37,444 nt of DNA from Frankiales bacterium (GCA_025966315.1 JAOPUZ010000033.1:1-37444), one strand, 5' to 3'; counted from the first letter of the stretch, positions 24,861 to 33,996 are shown. Translations and numbers: made by a program. Notes: generated from the sequence alone by a model not told the origin.

Positions 24861-26846
24861 ATGTTGCTTCCCGAGTCAGCCCGCCAGCGTCTCGCCGAGC
24901 CGCTACGTGATCCGAGACGATTTTGGCCCCAAGTCAAGACCAGCCACACCGTCCCGATCGAGCAGTGGCCATGGCGGCAGCACTCTGATGCGCTGACAGG
25001 AGCGCTCGACGGATTGGCAGAGAAGACCACCGAACAGCTGGACCGAAGCTACGTTGCCGTCCAGGAGTGGGTTGAGCAGGTGCTCAACGCCGGCCAGCTT
25101 GTCCTCTCACATCTGTTGGCGATGGAACCGTTCGTTCCGTTCGACGGCGCGGAGGCGAGCGCGATCATCTCCCTCGTTAAAGAGTTATTGCACAATGCCG
25201 CTGATGCCATCGAACAGAACACCCGGATGGGCAGTTTCCGTGAGCCAGTACACGAGGCGGCAACTCGTTGGGCGGAATTAGAGCGGAAGTGTGAATCGGA
25301 CTCGGCAATTCAAGTCGCTTTCGGAATGGACTTGCCCCCGCACGACGACTATGGCGAATTCCGTGCGGACTGGGTACTGCAGCACTACGCATACAGGTCC
25401 GCGGAGCTTCTAGCACATGTGGTGCCGCATCTCGTGTCGCTCGGCGTTCCACATGTAGATGATGTCCTCGCAGGAGTCTCAATCGTCGGTTGGGTACTTG
25501 ACTGCGACGATCCGGTCGGCGCCTACGTCGCGATGGACATGTTCCTCAACAGGTACTTCTCAGCCGACCCGAATACGGCACGACAGGTGCGCGCGCACCT
25601 GGAGAAGAGTGAGTCTGCGCTGCGTCGGACAGCACATACGACGCGTCGATCCCGAGCCGCTGCGTTCGCGGCGTCAGACGATACCGAGGCCCGCGCTCTC
25701 GCACTCGTCGACATGTACAAGCGGGTGATCGAAGGACCATTCCGCCAATTCAGCTGGGCGCTTCACTGTCTTAGGAACAACAAGTGGGAGCCAACCGTGA
25801 CGCTTGGTCCGCTCCGCGATCGGTTGGTGGCGGACGGCGGAGACCTCGCAACGATGGTGCGGCAGATTGTGCTTCCGGATCTCCGGAACAGCGAGACGCA
25901 CGAGACCCTAACGTGGGACGGGTTCGCGGAGGAGTTCGTGACTGAGAGCGGGCGCATTCCACCGATCCGCGTCGCGGGTGCCGCAAGTCTTGCAGAGGCC
26001 TTCGTCCGTGGCTGCGAAGCTGCCTTTCTCGCGGTGCGAACGCTCGACACTCGACCCGACGAGATTTCTCTGCCCTCGGTCGACGAGCGGGGGCGACTCG
26101 CGTCGTGGAGGAGAGTGCATGCATTCTTCGGAACGAATCGCCTGCGGGTGACGGAGGCTCAGCTCAACACACAGCACGCAAAGATTGGGGTTGAGCAGCT
26201 TCGGTACACCGATATCAATCCATGCTTTCAAGCATTGTTGTTGGCTCACCGACTGCTGCCGCAGACCGAGAGCTTCTCCGTGCGAGTAGCCGGTATGCCG
26301 ATTATCGAGGTGAGCGCCGTCGCACTCGACGCAACGATGCCGGCGTGGGAGTACGCGATCTCAGCGGTCGATCAGATGCCGCTGGCTGCCTTCCTGCCAG
26401 CCAACCTCGACGCGCGGAGTCGTATAGAGCCAATTGACGTTGCGATCCGGTCCGTCGCCTGGATCGCGGTTGACGATGTATTGAGCGCACTCGACGGAAG
26501 TCCCGAGGATTGGAACGACGACGAGCGGATACTGCTGGCCGCACGTCTTCGTATCGTCGAGATCGCGGTCGAACAGACGACACGGCAACTTGCGGCCCCC
26601 AGCATCCGCCTTGCTAGCGTCCTGGCGTCGGCTGCAAACCTACGCCAGTGGGTAGTGGACATGGCACCCGTCGGATCGTCGGTCGCAGAACGTCTTCTGG
26701 TTGTGGCGCAGCTGCGAACCCAATGGACGCGTTGGGGACCGGTTCCTCGTCACCCGCTCATCCCCGACGAGCCCGCCCCAGACAGAGCGGAGCCCCCGCC
26801 TGGGCTCGCGAACTCGCCTGACACTTTCCGTTACCGGACGCTCTGA
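24861..26846 (+). CDS. unknown protein with a HEPN-like RNxxxH motif
   Basis: 661 aa from ATG 24861, ten bases after the receiver stop; a longer frame upstream lies inside the receiver gene. Mostly helical by eye, no membrane segment or signal. Residues 342-347 are R-N-S-E-T-H (LPDLRNSETHETLTW), fitting the Rx4-6H motif with a polar residue after Arg that marks HEPN RNases. If real, this is the effector of the operon. The rest is unrecognised. It is the last gene, ending before a structured convergent gap. Confidence 0.72.
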   Translation: MLLPESARQRLAEPLRDPRRFWPQVKTSHTVPIEQWPWRQHSDALTGALDGLAEKTTEQLDRSYVAVQEWVEQVLNAGQLVLSHLLAMEPFVPFDGAEASAIISLVKELLHNAADAIEQNTRMGSFREPVHEAATRWAELERKCESDSAIQVAFGMDLPPHDDYGEFRADWVLQHYAYRSAELLAHVVPHLVSLGVPHVDDVLAGVSIVGWVLDCDDPVGAYVAMDMFLNRYFSADPNTARQVRAHLEKSESALRRTAHTTRRSRAAAFAASDDTEARALALVDMYKRVIEGPFRQFSWALHCLRNNKWEPTVTLGPLRDRLVADGGDLATMVRQIVLPDLRNSETHETLTWDGFAEEFVTESGRIPPIRVAGAASLAEAFVRGCEAAFLAVRTLDTRPDEISLPSVDERGRLASWRRVHAFFGTNRLRVTEAQLNTQHAKIGVEQLRYTDINPCFQALLLAHRLLPQTESFSVRVAGMPIIEVSAVALDATMPAWEYAISAVDQMPLAAFLPANLDARSRIEPIDVAIRSVAWIAVDDVLSALDGSPEDWNDDERILLAARLRIVEIAVEQTTRQLAAPSIRLASVLASAANLRQWVVDMAPVGSSVAERLLVVAQLRTQWTRWGPVPRHPLIPDEPAPDRAEPPPGLANSPDTFRYRTL

Positions 26847-26920
26847 GAATTCGACACACCTCACCACGGAGCAGCACGCGGCGAATCGGGCGACGTGAAG
26901 CTAACGGACGCAGCCTAGGT

Positions 26921-26966
26921 CTTGCAACTACCGTTCAACGGTGGGACGAAGTCCCCTCTTTGCAAG
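26921..26966. other. three-way hairpin element
   Basis: An outer stem CTTGCAA (26921-26927) pairs with TTGCAAG (26960-26966) and encloses two adjoining perfect 5-bp hairpins: ACCGT-TCA-ACGGT (26930-26942) and GGGAC-GAA-GTCCC (26943-26955). It is symmetrical enough to fold on both strands. Placed after the last plus-strand gene and facing the minus-strand operon, it may be a bidirectional terminator or a recombination remnant. Confidence 0.6.
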
Positions 26967-26987
26967 CTATGCAGCTTCTTCGTGTTC

Positions 26988-27255
26988 TCACACACGCTCC
27001 ACCATCCAGGCGAGCGCCCGCAGATGTTCTTCAGCCTCGCGATCATGGTCAACGTTGCCGCGCGACTTCGGCGCCCACCATTCACCGTTAACATTGGGCC
27101 CGTGCCGTGACCAGGCCCCCCGTGCAGAGGCATCCGTCGACAAACACAATGATCTGCGCGCCTGAAGGCGTAATAGTGGCACGGCGCGGCGGCAGCGGAT
27201 GATCGACGCGATATCGCAGACCGCGCATGAAGAAGGTGCCCCCGGGGCCTAACCG
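26988..27255 (-). pseudogene. decayed vsr (very-short-patch repair endonuclease)
   Basis: Fragments in different minus-strand frames give the Vsr text in order: LLHAR, then GLRYRVDHPLP, IIVFVDGC, and NGEWWAPKSRGNVDHDREAEEHLRALAW with the following MVERV. At least two frameshifts break it, and the catalytic FWHG region is destroyed (LCTGG). It is clearly different from the intact vsr at 34045. It marks an older restriction-modification cassette at the Z1 end of the operon. Confidence 0.8.
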
Positions 27256-27341
27256 TCCAGTCGATCAGCCAGTTCGTCGACGGCCGCTCACTACCCGGGC
27301 ATCACGGTCCGTGCGGCGGCACGCATGATGCTCGGCTGTAG

Positions 27342-30287
27342 CTAGTCGGTCCAGCTTGAGACAATGGCCGCCTTCGGCGAGCCGCTATCCCTCGCCCGGA
27401 ACTGCACAACCTGGCCACTCAGTGGACGGGCAGACCACGGCGCGAACAGTGTGAACGCAACGATCACAGGTCCCGAGGTCTGGGCACCCGGCTCTCTCAG
27501 TGGGTAGAGGACCAGGGCACCGCGTTCGGGCTGCACGAACGAGTCGATGTAGTCGTCGCCCCAGCTCGCTTCGGAACCGGCGATACGCGCTGCAGCTGGA
27601 CGGTGCTTCGGATCGCTGAGCGCGCCGAACAGCTGATCCCGTCCCGGACGCCGCTTTCGCTGGAAGACGCTGCGTTGCCCGACACTCTCCAAACTGCTGG
27701 CTGCGACTTTCAGCTGCGGTGCGATCACCACCCAGTCGTTGACACCGTGGTTCGTGATCTCCTGAACGTACGCAAGATCGGGCGCGAAATAGCCCGGTCG
27801 AAGCCAGATGAGACCTGATAGCGCGTCGAGCACGGCATCGGCGGACGTCGGGCCCACGTATGCCTTGAACGTTCCGCCGATCTTGGATGCGGCATCGACA
27901 GGGGTGTAGTCCGGGAACGTCAGGTCTCGCAGCGTTGCCGCGGCCTGAAGGAGCGGCAGCATCTTCTTGTAGTTCTCTGCGATGGCATCGGGATCTACAG
28001 GGAACGCGGTCGGTTCGTTCGGCTGGCCCGGCGAACGTCGAATGACGAGTTCGGCATTGAACATCTTGTTCCGAGCGGACGGGACGATCGTCGGTAGGTG
28101 TTGGCTGACAAGCGGAGGAATGTCGCGAGGCGTGATTTGCGGTCGACCATCGACGAGCTTGGCGTACTGGCGTAGTTGGCTGCGGAACGCTTCCTCGTCG
28201 CGAACCACGGCCTCGAACGCTTCGTAGAGGTCGATCGTCGACTTGCCGTCAGGTTCCGAGCGACCAATGTACAGACGCACGAGATCGCCGTAGCCGCGGC
28301 GGAATCCGAACCAACGGCCCATCTGCATCAAGGTGTCTGCTTGCTTGGTCCGCCGGCGGTAGTACGAGATCGTCAGTCCCTCAATGGTGAAGCCGCGGCT
28401 GAGCTTGGTCCCGCCGACGAGTATTCGCCATATCGAGCGCATCTCGAAGTCGAGGTTCTGCTGGACGATGTCCTTATCGCCGTTGACGACGAGCACCGGA
28501 TTGCCGGCGCTCTCGTGAATCTTGCTGAGTGCCTCGCCGACGAACGGCTTGAGATCCTCGAAGGTAGCCGGAAACGGCAGCTCGGGCGCTCTGGCCGCGC
28601 TAACCCCGCGGAAGTCGCTCTCCAGCAGCGCGCTCAGTCGGTTGAGACCGACAGGCGTCATGTAGCCGGCCTTCTTCCAAACCTGCTGCACGCGCTCCGC
28701 AAGATCGCGATGCTCGGCCGTTCGCACAGACTCGTGGATAAGCATCGTATGGTGCCGGAAGCGTAGCTCACCTTCGCTCTGCTGGTGGCGGTACAGCTTC
28801 AGCGCTCCCGACAGCAAGAAGGCATCGAGTGCGGCCTGTAGCTCGGCGTCCGCGTCCGGCCCGGGGCCGCTCGCGTTCAAGTCTCGGACGAACGCCTTCT
28901 CATTCGAGTTCTCGACGGTCTTAGGGTCGTCGGGGCTGGCGTCCAGGTCGTGGAAGTCGGCAACACCCATGTAGTTCGGCGGGCGCTCAAGGCTGAGCAA
29001 GAAGTCCTTCGGGAAGATGTCTTCGGCATCACTCGGGTCGATGAACACGTTCGCGTAGGGCGTGGCCGTGTAACCCACGTACTGGGCTCGCGGCAGCAAC
29101 CCCAGGAGCTCGGAGATCAGCTTGTTGATCGTGGTGCGCTCGGTCTGACCCTGCTGCCATTTCTTGGGGTCGCTGGTGTTGACCGACGCCTGGTCGGACT
29201 CGTCGTCGATGATCAGCGTCGGGATCTCGCCGAGGTGCGATCGGATGCTCTTGAGGTCGCGAACCAGACGACGAAGCATGGAGGCGTTCTTCTTGACGAT
29301 CGCCAACCGGGCGTCGCTGGCGTAGAGATTCTCCTCGTCGAACAATGGCTTCTGCTTGTTGCGCTTGTGCAGCTCCAGCGCGGTGATGCCGGCGTTGAGA
29401 CTCTTGTAGTCCGAGCCGTGCCGCGTCAGGCGAACGATGTCGGTGAATCCGCGTTCCGACGGCTGGAAGCCGTGCTGAAGGAATTTGCCATTGATCCGGT
29501 CCTCGTCGTTGAAGTAGTCGATGTCTCGCGCCAGTTCAGCATCGTCCGGGTCGACACCGAGAAAGATGTTCTCGATCCCGACGAGCTCCATGTCGAGCCG
29601 GCGCTGCGTCTGCTTACGGAGCAGATCGATGGTGCCGGTGAGGACGATGACCAGCCGGTAGCCGGCATCGATCGACTTCGCGAGGACGCCGGTGAAGTTC
29701 GCAGTCTTTCCGCTCTGCACGTAGCCTACGACCAGGCCCTTCGCTTGGTACGCCTGCGGCCGTGTCGGATCGGACAAACGCTCGACGACCCGAGACGTTG
29801 CCGTGTCGAGCTTGGGGATCGCGTCCGGGTCCCATCCGGTGTCGATCAGGTGCTTCTTGTAGGCCCGCCAATAGAACTCGTGAGCGGCTCGACGCTCGTC
29901 GGTGTACCACGGCTCAAACTCCTCACTGATCACCACCGACCCGTCGCCGGTCTGAGGGAACGCGGCATCGAGCGCGTCCGACGTCGCCTCGTCGAGGGCA
30001 AGAAGTTGGTAGACACGTGCGCGACGACCAGGGGTATGCGCTTCAGTGCCGTCGAGCCAATCACCGGTTGCTGCGGCGTCCCAACCTGCCACCGCCAGGT
30101 GCAGCTCCTTGCGGAGTGGTTCATCTGCTGTCGAGGACTGGAGGTAGGTACGAAGCGCGTCGAGTGAGACGTCGGCCGTCGGGTCATCGCTCTGACTTGA
30201 AACGAAGGCCGCGAAGGGTTGAAGGGGTTTCGGGGTCCCACCGTCCATGCTCTTGATGGCGGGCCGGTAGGCGTCTGCGAGGCTCAT
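27342..30287 (-). CDS. Z1-domain superfamily II helicase-like ATPase
   Basis: 981 aa from ATG 30287 (ATGA overlap with the PD-(D/E)XK gene; longer frame upstream is antisense noise). The Walker A variant GYVQSGKTANFTG (about 187-199), the Walker B LIIDDESDQASVN (about 357-369), and the late motifs VGGTKLSRGFTIEGLTISYY and QMGRWFGFRRGY (near 650) are the Z1 signature. Z1 proteins occur with MutL/MORC-like ATPases and nucleases in predicted restriction systems and in Mza. It probably moves along or remodels DNA for the nuclease. Last gene of its operon. Confidence 0.92.
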   Translation of the reverse strand: MSLADAYRPAIKSMDGGTPKPLQPFAAFVSSQSDDPTADVSLDALRTYLQSSTADEPLRKELHLAVAGWDAAATGDWLDGTEAHTPGRRARVYQLLALDEATSDALDAAFPQTGDGSVVISEEFEPWYTDERRAAHEFYWRAYKKHLIDTGWDPDAIPKLDTATSRVVERLSDPTRPQAYQAKGLVVGYVQSGKTANFTGVLAKSIDAGYRLVIVLTGTIDLLRKQTQRRLDMELVGIENIFLGVDPDDAELARDIDYFNDEDRINGKFLQHGFQPSERGFTDIVRLTRHGSDYKSLNAGITALELHKRNKQKPLFDEENLYASDARLAIVKKNASMLRRLVRDLKSIRSHLGEIPTLIIDDESDQASVNTSDPKKWQQGQTERTTINKLISELLGLLPRAQYVGYTATPYANVFIDPSDAEDIFPKDFLLSLERPPNYMGVADFHDLDASPDDPKTVENSNEKAFVRDLNASGPGPDADAELQAALDAFLLSGALKLYRHQQSEGELRFRHHTMLIHESVRTAEHRDLAERVQQVWKKAGYMTPVGLNRLSALLESDFRGVSAARAPELPFPATFEDLKPFVGEALSKIHESAGNPVLVVNGDKDIVQQNLDFEMRSIWRILVGGTKLSRGFTIEGLTISYYRRRTKQADTLMQMGRWFGFRRGYGDLVRLYIGRSEPDGKSTIDLYEAFEAVVRDEEAFRSQLRQYAKLVDGRPQITPRDIPPLVSQHLPTIVPSARNKMFNAELVIRRSPGQPNEPTAFPVDPDAIAENYKKMLPLLQAAATLRDLTFPDYTPVDAASKIGGTFKAYVGPTSADAVLDALSGLIWLRPGYFAPDLAYVQEITNHGVNDWVVIAPQLKVAASSLESVGQRSVFQRKRRPGRDQLFGALSDPKHRPAAARIAGSEASWGDDYIDSFVQPERGALVLYPLREPGAQTSGPVIVAFTLFAPWSARPLSGQVVQFRARDSGSPKAAIVSSWTD

Positions 30288-31276
30288 TGCTGTTGCTCCT
30301 CCTGTCCGAAGCCGCGCAGAGGAGCGGGCAGGTCTGTGGCCGGCTGCACGCCGTCGAGCCGGATGGCGTAGCTGACTTCGTCGATGCTCTGGAGGTTCGC
30401 GCCGCCACCGGTCAGGATCGCGCGGTCGATACGCGGGAAGTTCGCATCGACGAGGAAACAGGCCGGCTCGGACCGAAGTCGGAGCAGCCGAAAGCTGTCC
30501 GGTCGCTGGTCGGGGCGGTACCGGGTCTGTGCCAGCCGCGTCCGGAAGACGTCTCGTAGGTCGGGTGGCAGCTGTGATTCGACGCGGCTGACGAGCTCGG
30601 GCAAGCGCTCCGCCTGGCTCGCGCCCGCGCCGGTCAATTGGATGGATAGCAACCAGAGCCGCCGGCCGGTCGTCGGCTGCAGCTGATCCAAGCTGCTGAT
30701 CCAGTGGCGGCGCTGGTCCGCCGTCGTGGTCTTGATCTCGACGTCGTCCTCGGGTAACCCGAGGTCGTGCTCTTCGGTCTGGTCGCCACCACGCCATGCC
30801 TGAAGCGCTTCGGCGGCACCCAGAGTCGCGATCAGGTAGGACACGACGAGCAGCTCACCGTAAAGGCCGATCTCGTCGCGGACCGGCATCTGTCCGGCCT
30901 CAGCCAAGAGGTCGTGATAGCTGGCCAACGAATTTTGGACCGCCCGAGCGAACGTCGTACCTTCTAGTTGGACCTGATCCGCGACCGATCTGAGCAGCGG
31001 GTACGCCTCAGCGAAGAAGCGGACGCCGTGCACCGCGACGACAGCCCAGTTGCGGCCGTGCCTGAAATGGACGTCGGTCTGGATGTGGACGTAGTCGCTG
31101 ATCGGCGGCGGTTGCTCACCGTCCCAGCTGACCTCTAGCCGGAGGGTTTCGTTCGCCGGGTCCACCGTGAGCAGGGCTTCCGGCGAGCCAGCGATCGGGA
31201 TCGTTGCCGCGGCGCGAGCATCTACGTATTCGTCGAGGGATTGAGGGCTGAGGTGTCTTCCGTCAGGTGCGGTCAC
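30284..31276 (-). CDS. PD-(D/E)XK nuclease-like protein (DUF4420 type)
   Basis: 330 aa. GLYGELLVVSYLI (E141), D171 (EEHDLGLPED) and E180-I-K182 in VEIKTTT form the E...D...ExK core of the restriction-endonuclease fold. The family is known from operons with Z1 and GHKL proteins. It should be the DNA-cutting subunit. GTGA overlap with the MutL-like gene and ATGA overlap with Z1 show that the three subunits are made together. Confidence 0.88.
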   Translation of the reverse strand: MTAPDGRHLSPQSLDEYVDARAAATIPIAGSPEALLTVDPANETLRLEVSWDGEQPPPISDYVHIQTDVHFRHGRNWAVVAVHGVRFFAEAYPLLRSVADQVQLEGTTFARAVQNSLASYHDLLAEAGQMPVRDEIGLYGELLVVSYLIATLGAAEALQAWRGGDQTEEHDLGLPEDDVEIKTTTADQRRHWISSLDQLQPTTGRRLWLLSIQLTGAGASQAERLPELVSRVESQLPPDLRDVFRTRLAQTRYRPDQRPDSFRLLRLRSEPACFLVDANFPRIDRAILTGGGANLQSIDEVSYAIRLDGVQPATDLPAPLRGFGQEEQQQ

Positions 31277-32826
31277 TCAAGCTCCGCCTTCACGGCGGTA
31301 GTCAGAAGCGTCTGCCAGAGTTCAAGGTTGTCTTTGTCCTTCGGACCCCAGTACGAGCCGTGGAACAAATTCTCGACAAGCAAGAAGACCAGTGTCTTGA
31401 CCAGCGCCGCATCGTTGAAACTCGCATGGCCGTCACCTGTGACGAGCTGCCGGTAGCGGATGTTCAGCCAGATGGTGTTGGCATCGCGGTCGATGTCAAA
31501 GAACAGATCGCTGCCGAGGTCCTTCCACCGGAGATCGACGTCGTCGTAGCCGGGGAGCGAATTCAGCTCGCGTTCAACGGTGCGCCGTACGCGTGGTGGT
31601 ACCCCGCGTCCCAGCGGAACGATTTGGGCACGGGCTCGGCTTCGCTGGTTGGACTGCTTGAACGCTTGCTGAGCCGTCTCGATATAACCGTGAAACGTGG
31701 TGCCGTCTTCGGCACTGGCACGGCCGAGCGCTTCGCCGAACTCGTGTCCCGTCTTGACACGTGACTTCTCCGGGTTCATACGGAAGACCCGAGAGTTCAC
31801 CAGGTCGTCGTCGAGGTTGATCGCGACCCGGGCCAACTGCAAATCGCGGCGTTGGACTTCGACGTTGTTCCAGCCGCCCGCCTGAAGCAACCGATCGCGC
31901 CGGTAGAAGTAAAGACCTTGGAACTGCTCTGGCGTGGCGCCAGGCAGCCTAAATTGCGGCTGCTGCGACCGGCCGGGCCACACGTGGCAGAGGGCGGTCA
32001 CCGGGACGCCCTCGATAGTGGTCCGCAGCTCCTTCGGATATCCGCCGGCACCTGGGCGGAGGTAGCCGAACGGATCGAGCGGCTTGACCTCGACCACGGG
32101 CCCCGTCCCGATGAGGGAGACGTCTTCGACGTCGATACCAATCTTGATGGTCCCGGCTTCGAGGAAGCGGTGGAAGACCATCCCGAGGTGATGCTGGATG
32201 CGTGTTGATGCGTCCTGGATGAAGCGACTCGCGACATCGGCATCGTGTCCGGACGGGAAGGCGCGGATGGCGTCCCAGCGGACGATCGTCCCGGTCGACG
32301 GCGTGACGAAGTCCCAGGGTCGGCCGAGTTCACGGCAACAGAAGCCGTACCCGACGATGTCGCACTCGAACGAGTTACTGGCCTTACTCGTGAGCCAGCG
32401 TCGGCCGACTGCTGGCGACTCTTCGGCGATGGATATCACCGTCAGGCTGTCTGCCTGTGAGAACGAGGCGGCCTTGAGCCCGAGGCCGAAGTGTCCGAGC
32501 TCTGAACTGCCGTACGTCCGCGCGCCGCCGACCGTCATCGCGCCGTCGATCTGGTCGCGGGTCATGCCGCGCCCGTCATCGATCACATAGAACGACTGCA
32601 CCCGGTGATCAGCGACCACGAAGCGGATCAGCACCCGGGACGCCCCGGCGTCGAGCGAGTTGTCCACGAGGTCGGCGACGGCAGTCTCCAGCCGGTGGTT
32701 GCCGCCGATGGCGTCCATGATGTGCGGGTCCGGTGGGAGGGTGATCGAGTTGCCGACCGGGACGACAGCCTGCCAACCGATGGCTCCTGCCGGCGCCTGC
32801 TCGCCGAAGGCTGCCGTGTCCGTCAT
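31273..32826 (-). CDS. MutL/MORC-type GHKL ATPase
   Basis: 517 aa with GAAGGGA before the ATG. The N-terminal GHKL fold is complete: ADLVDNSLDAGA (N56), DDGRGM (D84), and GHFGLGLKAASFSQ as ATP lid. The general-base Glu of MutL is replaced by Asp (D52), which may slow hydrolysis. An S5-like middle domain and a helical C-terminus follow. Iyer, Abhiman and Aravind (2008) described such para-MORC proteins in restriction-modification operons with helicases and nucleases. ATP-driven clamp closure on DNA is the likely role. Confidence 0.9.
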   Translation of the reverse strand: MTDTAAFGEQAPAGAIGWQAVVPVGNSITLPPDPHIMDAIGGNHRLETAVADLVDNSLDAGASRVLIRFVVADHRVQSFYVIDDGRGMTRDQIDGAMTVGGARTYGSSELGHFGLGLKAASFSQADSLTVISIAEESPAVGRRWLTSKASNSFECDIVGYGFCCRELGRPWDFVTPSTGTIVRWDAIRAFPSGHDADVASRFIQDASTRIQHHLGMVFHRFLEAGTIKIGIDVEDVSLIGTGPVVEVKPLDPFGYLRPGAGGYPKELRTTIEGVPVTALCHVWPGRSQQPQFRLPGATPEQFQGLYFYRRDRLLQAGGWNNVEVQRRDLQLARVAINLDDDLVNSRVFRMNPEKSRVKTGHEFGEALGRASAEDGTTFHGYIETAQQAFKQSNQRSRARAQIVPLGRGVPPRVRRTVERELNSLPGYDDVDLRWKDLGSDLFFDIDRDANTIWLNIRYRQLVTGDGHASFNDAALVKTLVFLLVENLFHGSYWGPKDKDNLELWQTLLTTAVKAELE

Positions 32827-32901
32827 GTCCGAGTCCCTTCAAAGCTGGCCGAAGGAAGGTTAGCTCTGCGGACCGACGTTTTCAGCTTGATCAACGTCGC
32901 G

Positions 32902-33984
32902 TCAGTCGGATCCGTCGGTCAACTGGCTCGCGAGATGGTCGGCAATGCCCTCTGCTAGACGCACGGGTACAGCGTTGCCGATCTGCCGTCCGATGTCGGT
33001 CTTGGAGCCGTACCAGAGGTAGTCGTCCGGGAAGCCTTGGAGCCGCGCAGCCTCCATATGGGTGATCGCTCGATCGGCTTCGGGATGGAGATAGCGGCCC
33101 TTCTCGGGCTTCCAGAACTCCGTCCGGATGGTGACTGAGGGCTTGTCCCAGTGCATCCGACCCATGACGTCGCCGGACCCGCCGTTGTGCCCGCGCCAGC
33201 AGGGCGCAAGAAGTCGGTCCGGGATGTCCTTGCGATTACCGCCAGCAGGAATCGAGGCATACCGATCGAGCGATAGCTGCGTTGGCCGGCGACCGATGTG
33301 TAGCTCAGTCGTCTTGAACGGGCCGCTCATGAACCTGCCGACGAACTCTGTTCGGGTGCTCGGGAGGTCCAGTTCGTCGATCTCGAAGTCGAGGTCTCCG
33401 ATGGCCGACCGAACGGTGGCCCACTGCTCCGGCGCTCCGGCCAAATGGCCCGTGGGGATGCCGACGGGCGGGAGGTCCCGGTGGCTGCCGATTACAATCG
33501 CACGGCGGCGGATCTGGGGCACGCCGAATTCAGCCGAGTTTAAGACTGCCCATTCGATGCGGTAGTCGCGTAGACGGCCGCTCTTGTAGGTCTCCCGATT
33601 CAGGTCTCGGAACTGCCCGGAGCGGAGGAAGTCAGAGACGTTCTCCATGACGAAGTACAGCGGCTCGATGGCCGCCAGGGCATCGACGTAGCGCCGCCAG
33701 AGCGCGTTGCGAGGATCGCGAACCTGACGCGCCCCGAGGTTCGAGAACCCCTGACACGGAGGACCACCGACGACGACATCCGCGGCCGGAACGCCGAGAC
33801 GGAGCCACTCCGTGATGTCACCCTCGAAGACCCCCACGTCGGGGTGATTCTCTGAGTAGGTGGCTGCGGCGGGCCCGCTGTGCTCGACGGCAGCAATTGT
33901 CCTGAATCGGGTATTTCGGACGAAGCCCTCACTGAGGCCGCCAGCACCCGCGAAGAGGTCTAGAACGGAGAGGGGAGCGGCCAT
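32902..33984 (-). CDS. dcm: C5 cytosine DNA methyltransferase
   Basis: 360 aa. Motif I DLFAGAGGLSEGF (9-21), motif IV GGPPCQGFS with nucleophile C77, motif VI ENV (114-116), motif VIII QIRRRAIVIG and motif X IGNAVPVRLA are all present, with the target-recognition region between VIII and IX. It should methylate C5 of cytosine in a short site and so protect self DNA from the GHKL/Z1/nuclease complex. The target site cannot be read from the sequence. Confidence 0.95.
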   Translation of the reverse strand: MAAPLSVLDLFAGAGGLSEGFVRNTRFRTIAAVEHSGPAAATYSENHPDVGVFEGDITEWLRLGVPAADVVVGGPPCQGFSNLGARQVRDPRNALWRRYVDALAAIEPLYFVMENVSDFLRSGQFRDLNRETYKSGRLRDYRIEWAVLNSAEFGVPQIRRRAIVIGSHRDLPPVGIPTGHLAGAPEQWATVRSAIGDLDFEIDELDLPSTRTEFVGRFMSGPFKTTELHIGRRPTQLSLDRYASIPAGGNRKDIPDRLLAPCWRGHNGGSGDVMGRMHWDKPSVTIRTEFWKPEKGRYLHPEADRAITHMEAARLQGFPDDYLWYGSKTDIGRQIGNAVPVRLAEGIADHLASQLTDGSD

Positions 33985-33990
33985 GGCCGC

Positions 33991-33996
33991 ATTGTA
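33991..33996 (-). promoter_or_regulatory. candidate leaderless -10 box of dcm
   Basis: TACAAT on the minus strand ends six bases before the dcm ATG, the spacing of a leaderless start, and no Shine-Dalgarno is present. The -35 region is weak. It would let the methyltransferase be expressed independently of the upstream vsr and HNH-like genes. Confidence 0.45.

Larger units (their letters stand above)
26847..27341. other. convergent gap between the two defence operons
   Basis: About 495 bp without an intact gene. It holds the three-way hairpin element at 26921-26966 and the vsr fossil at 26988-27255. Between 27256 and 27341 nothing was recognised. No AIPR-type gene, often found after Z1 genes, is visible. 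Confidence 0.6.

Noticed and set aside
30288-30797. N-terminal extension of the Z1 protein
   Set aside because: It lies in another frame of the PD-(D/E)XK gene; the ATG at 30287 is coupled to that gene's stop.
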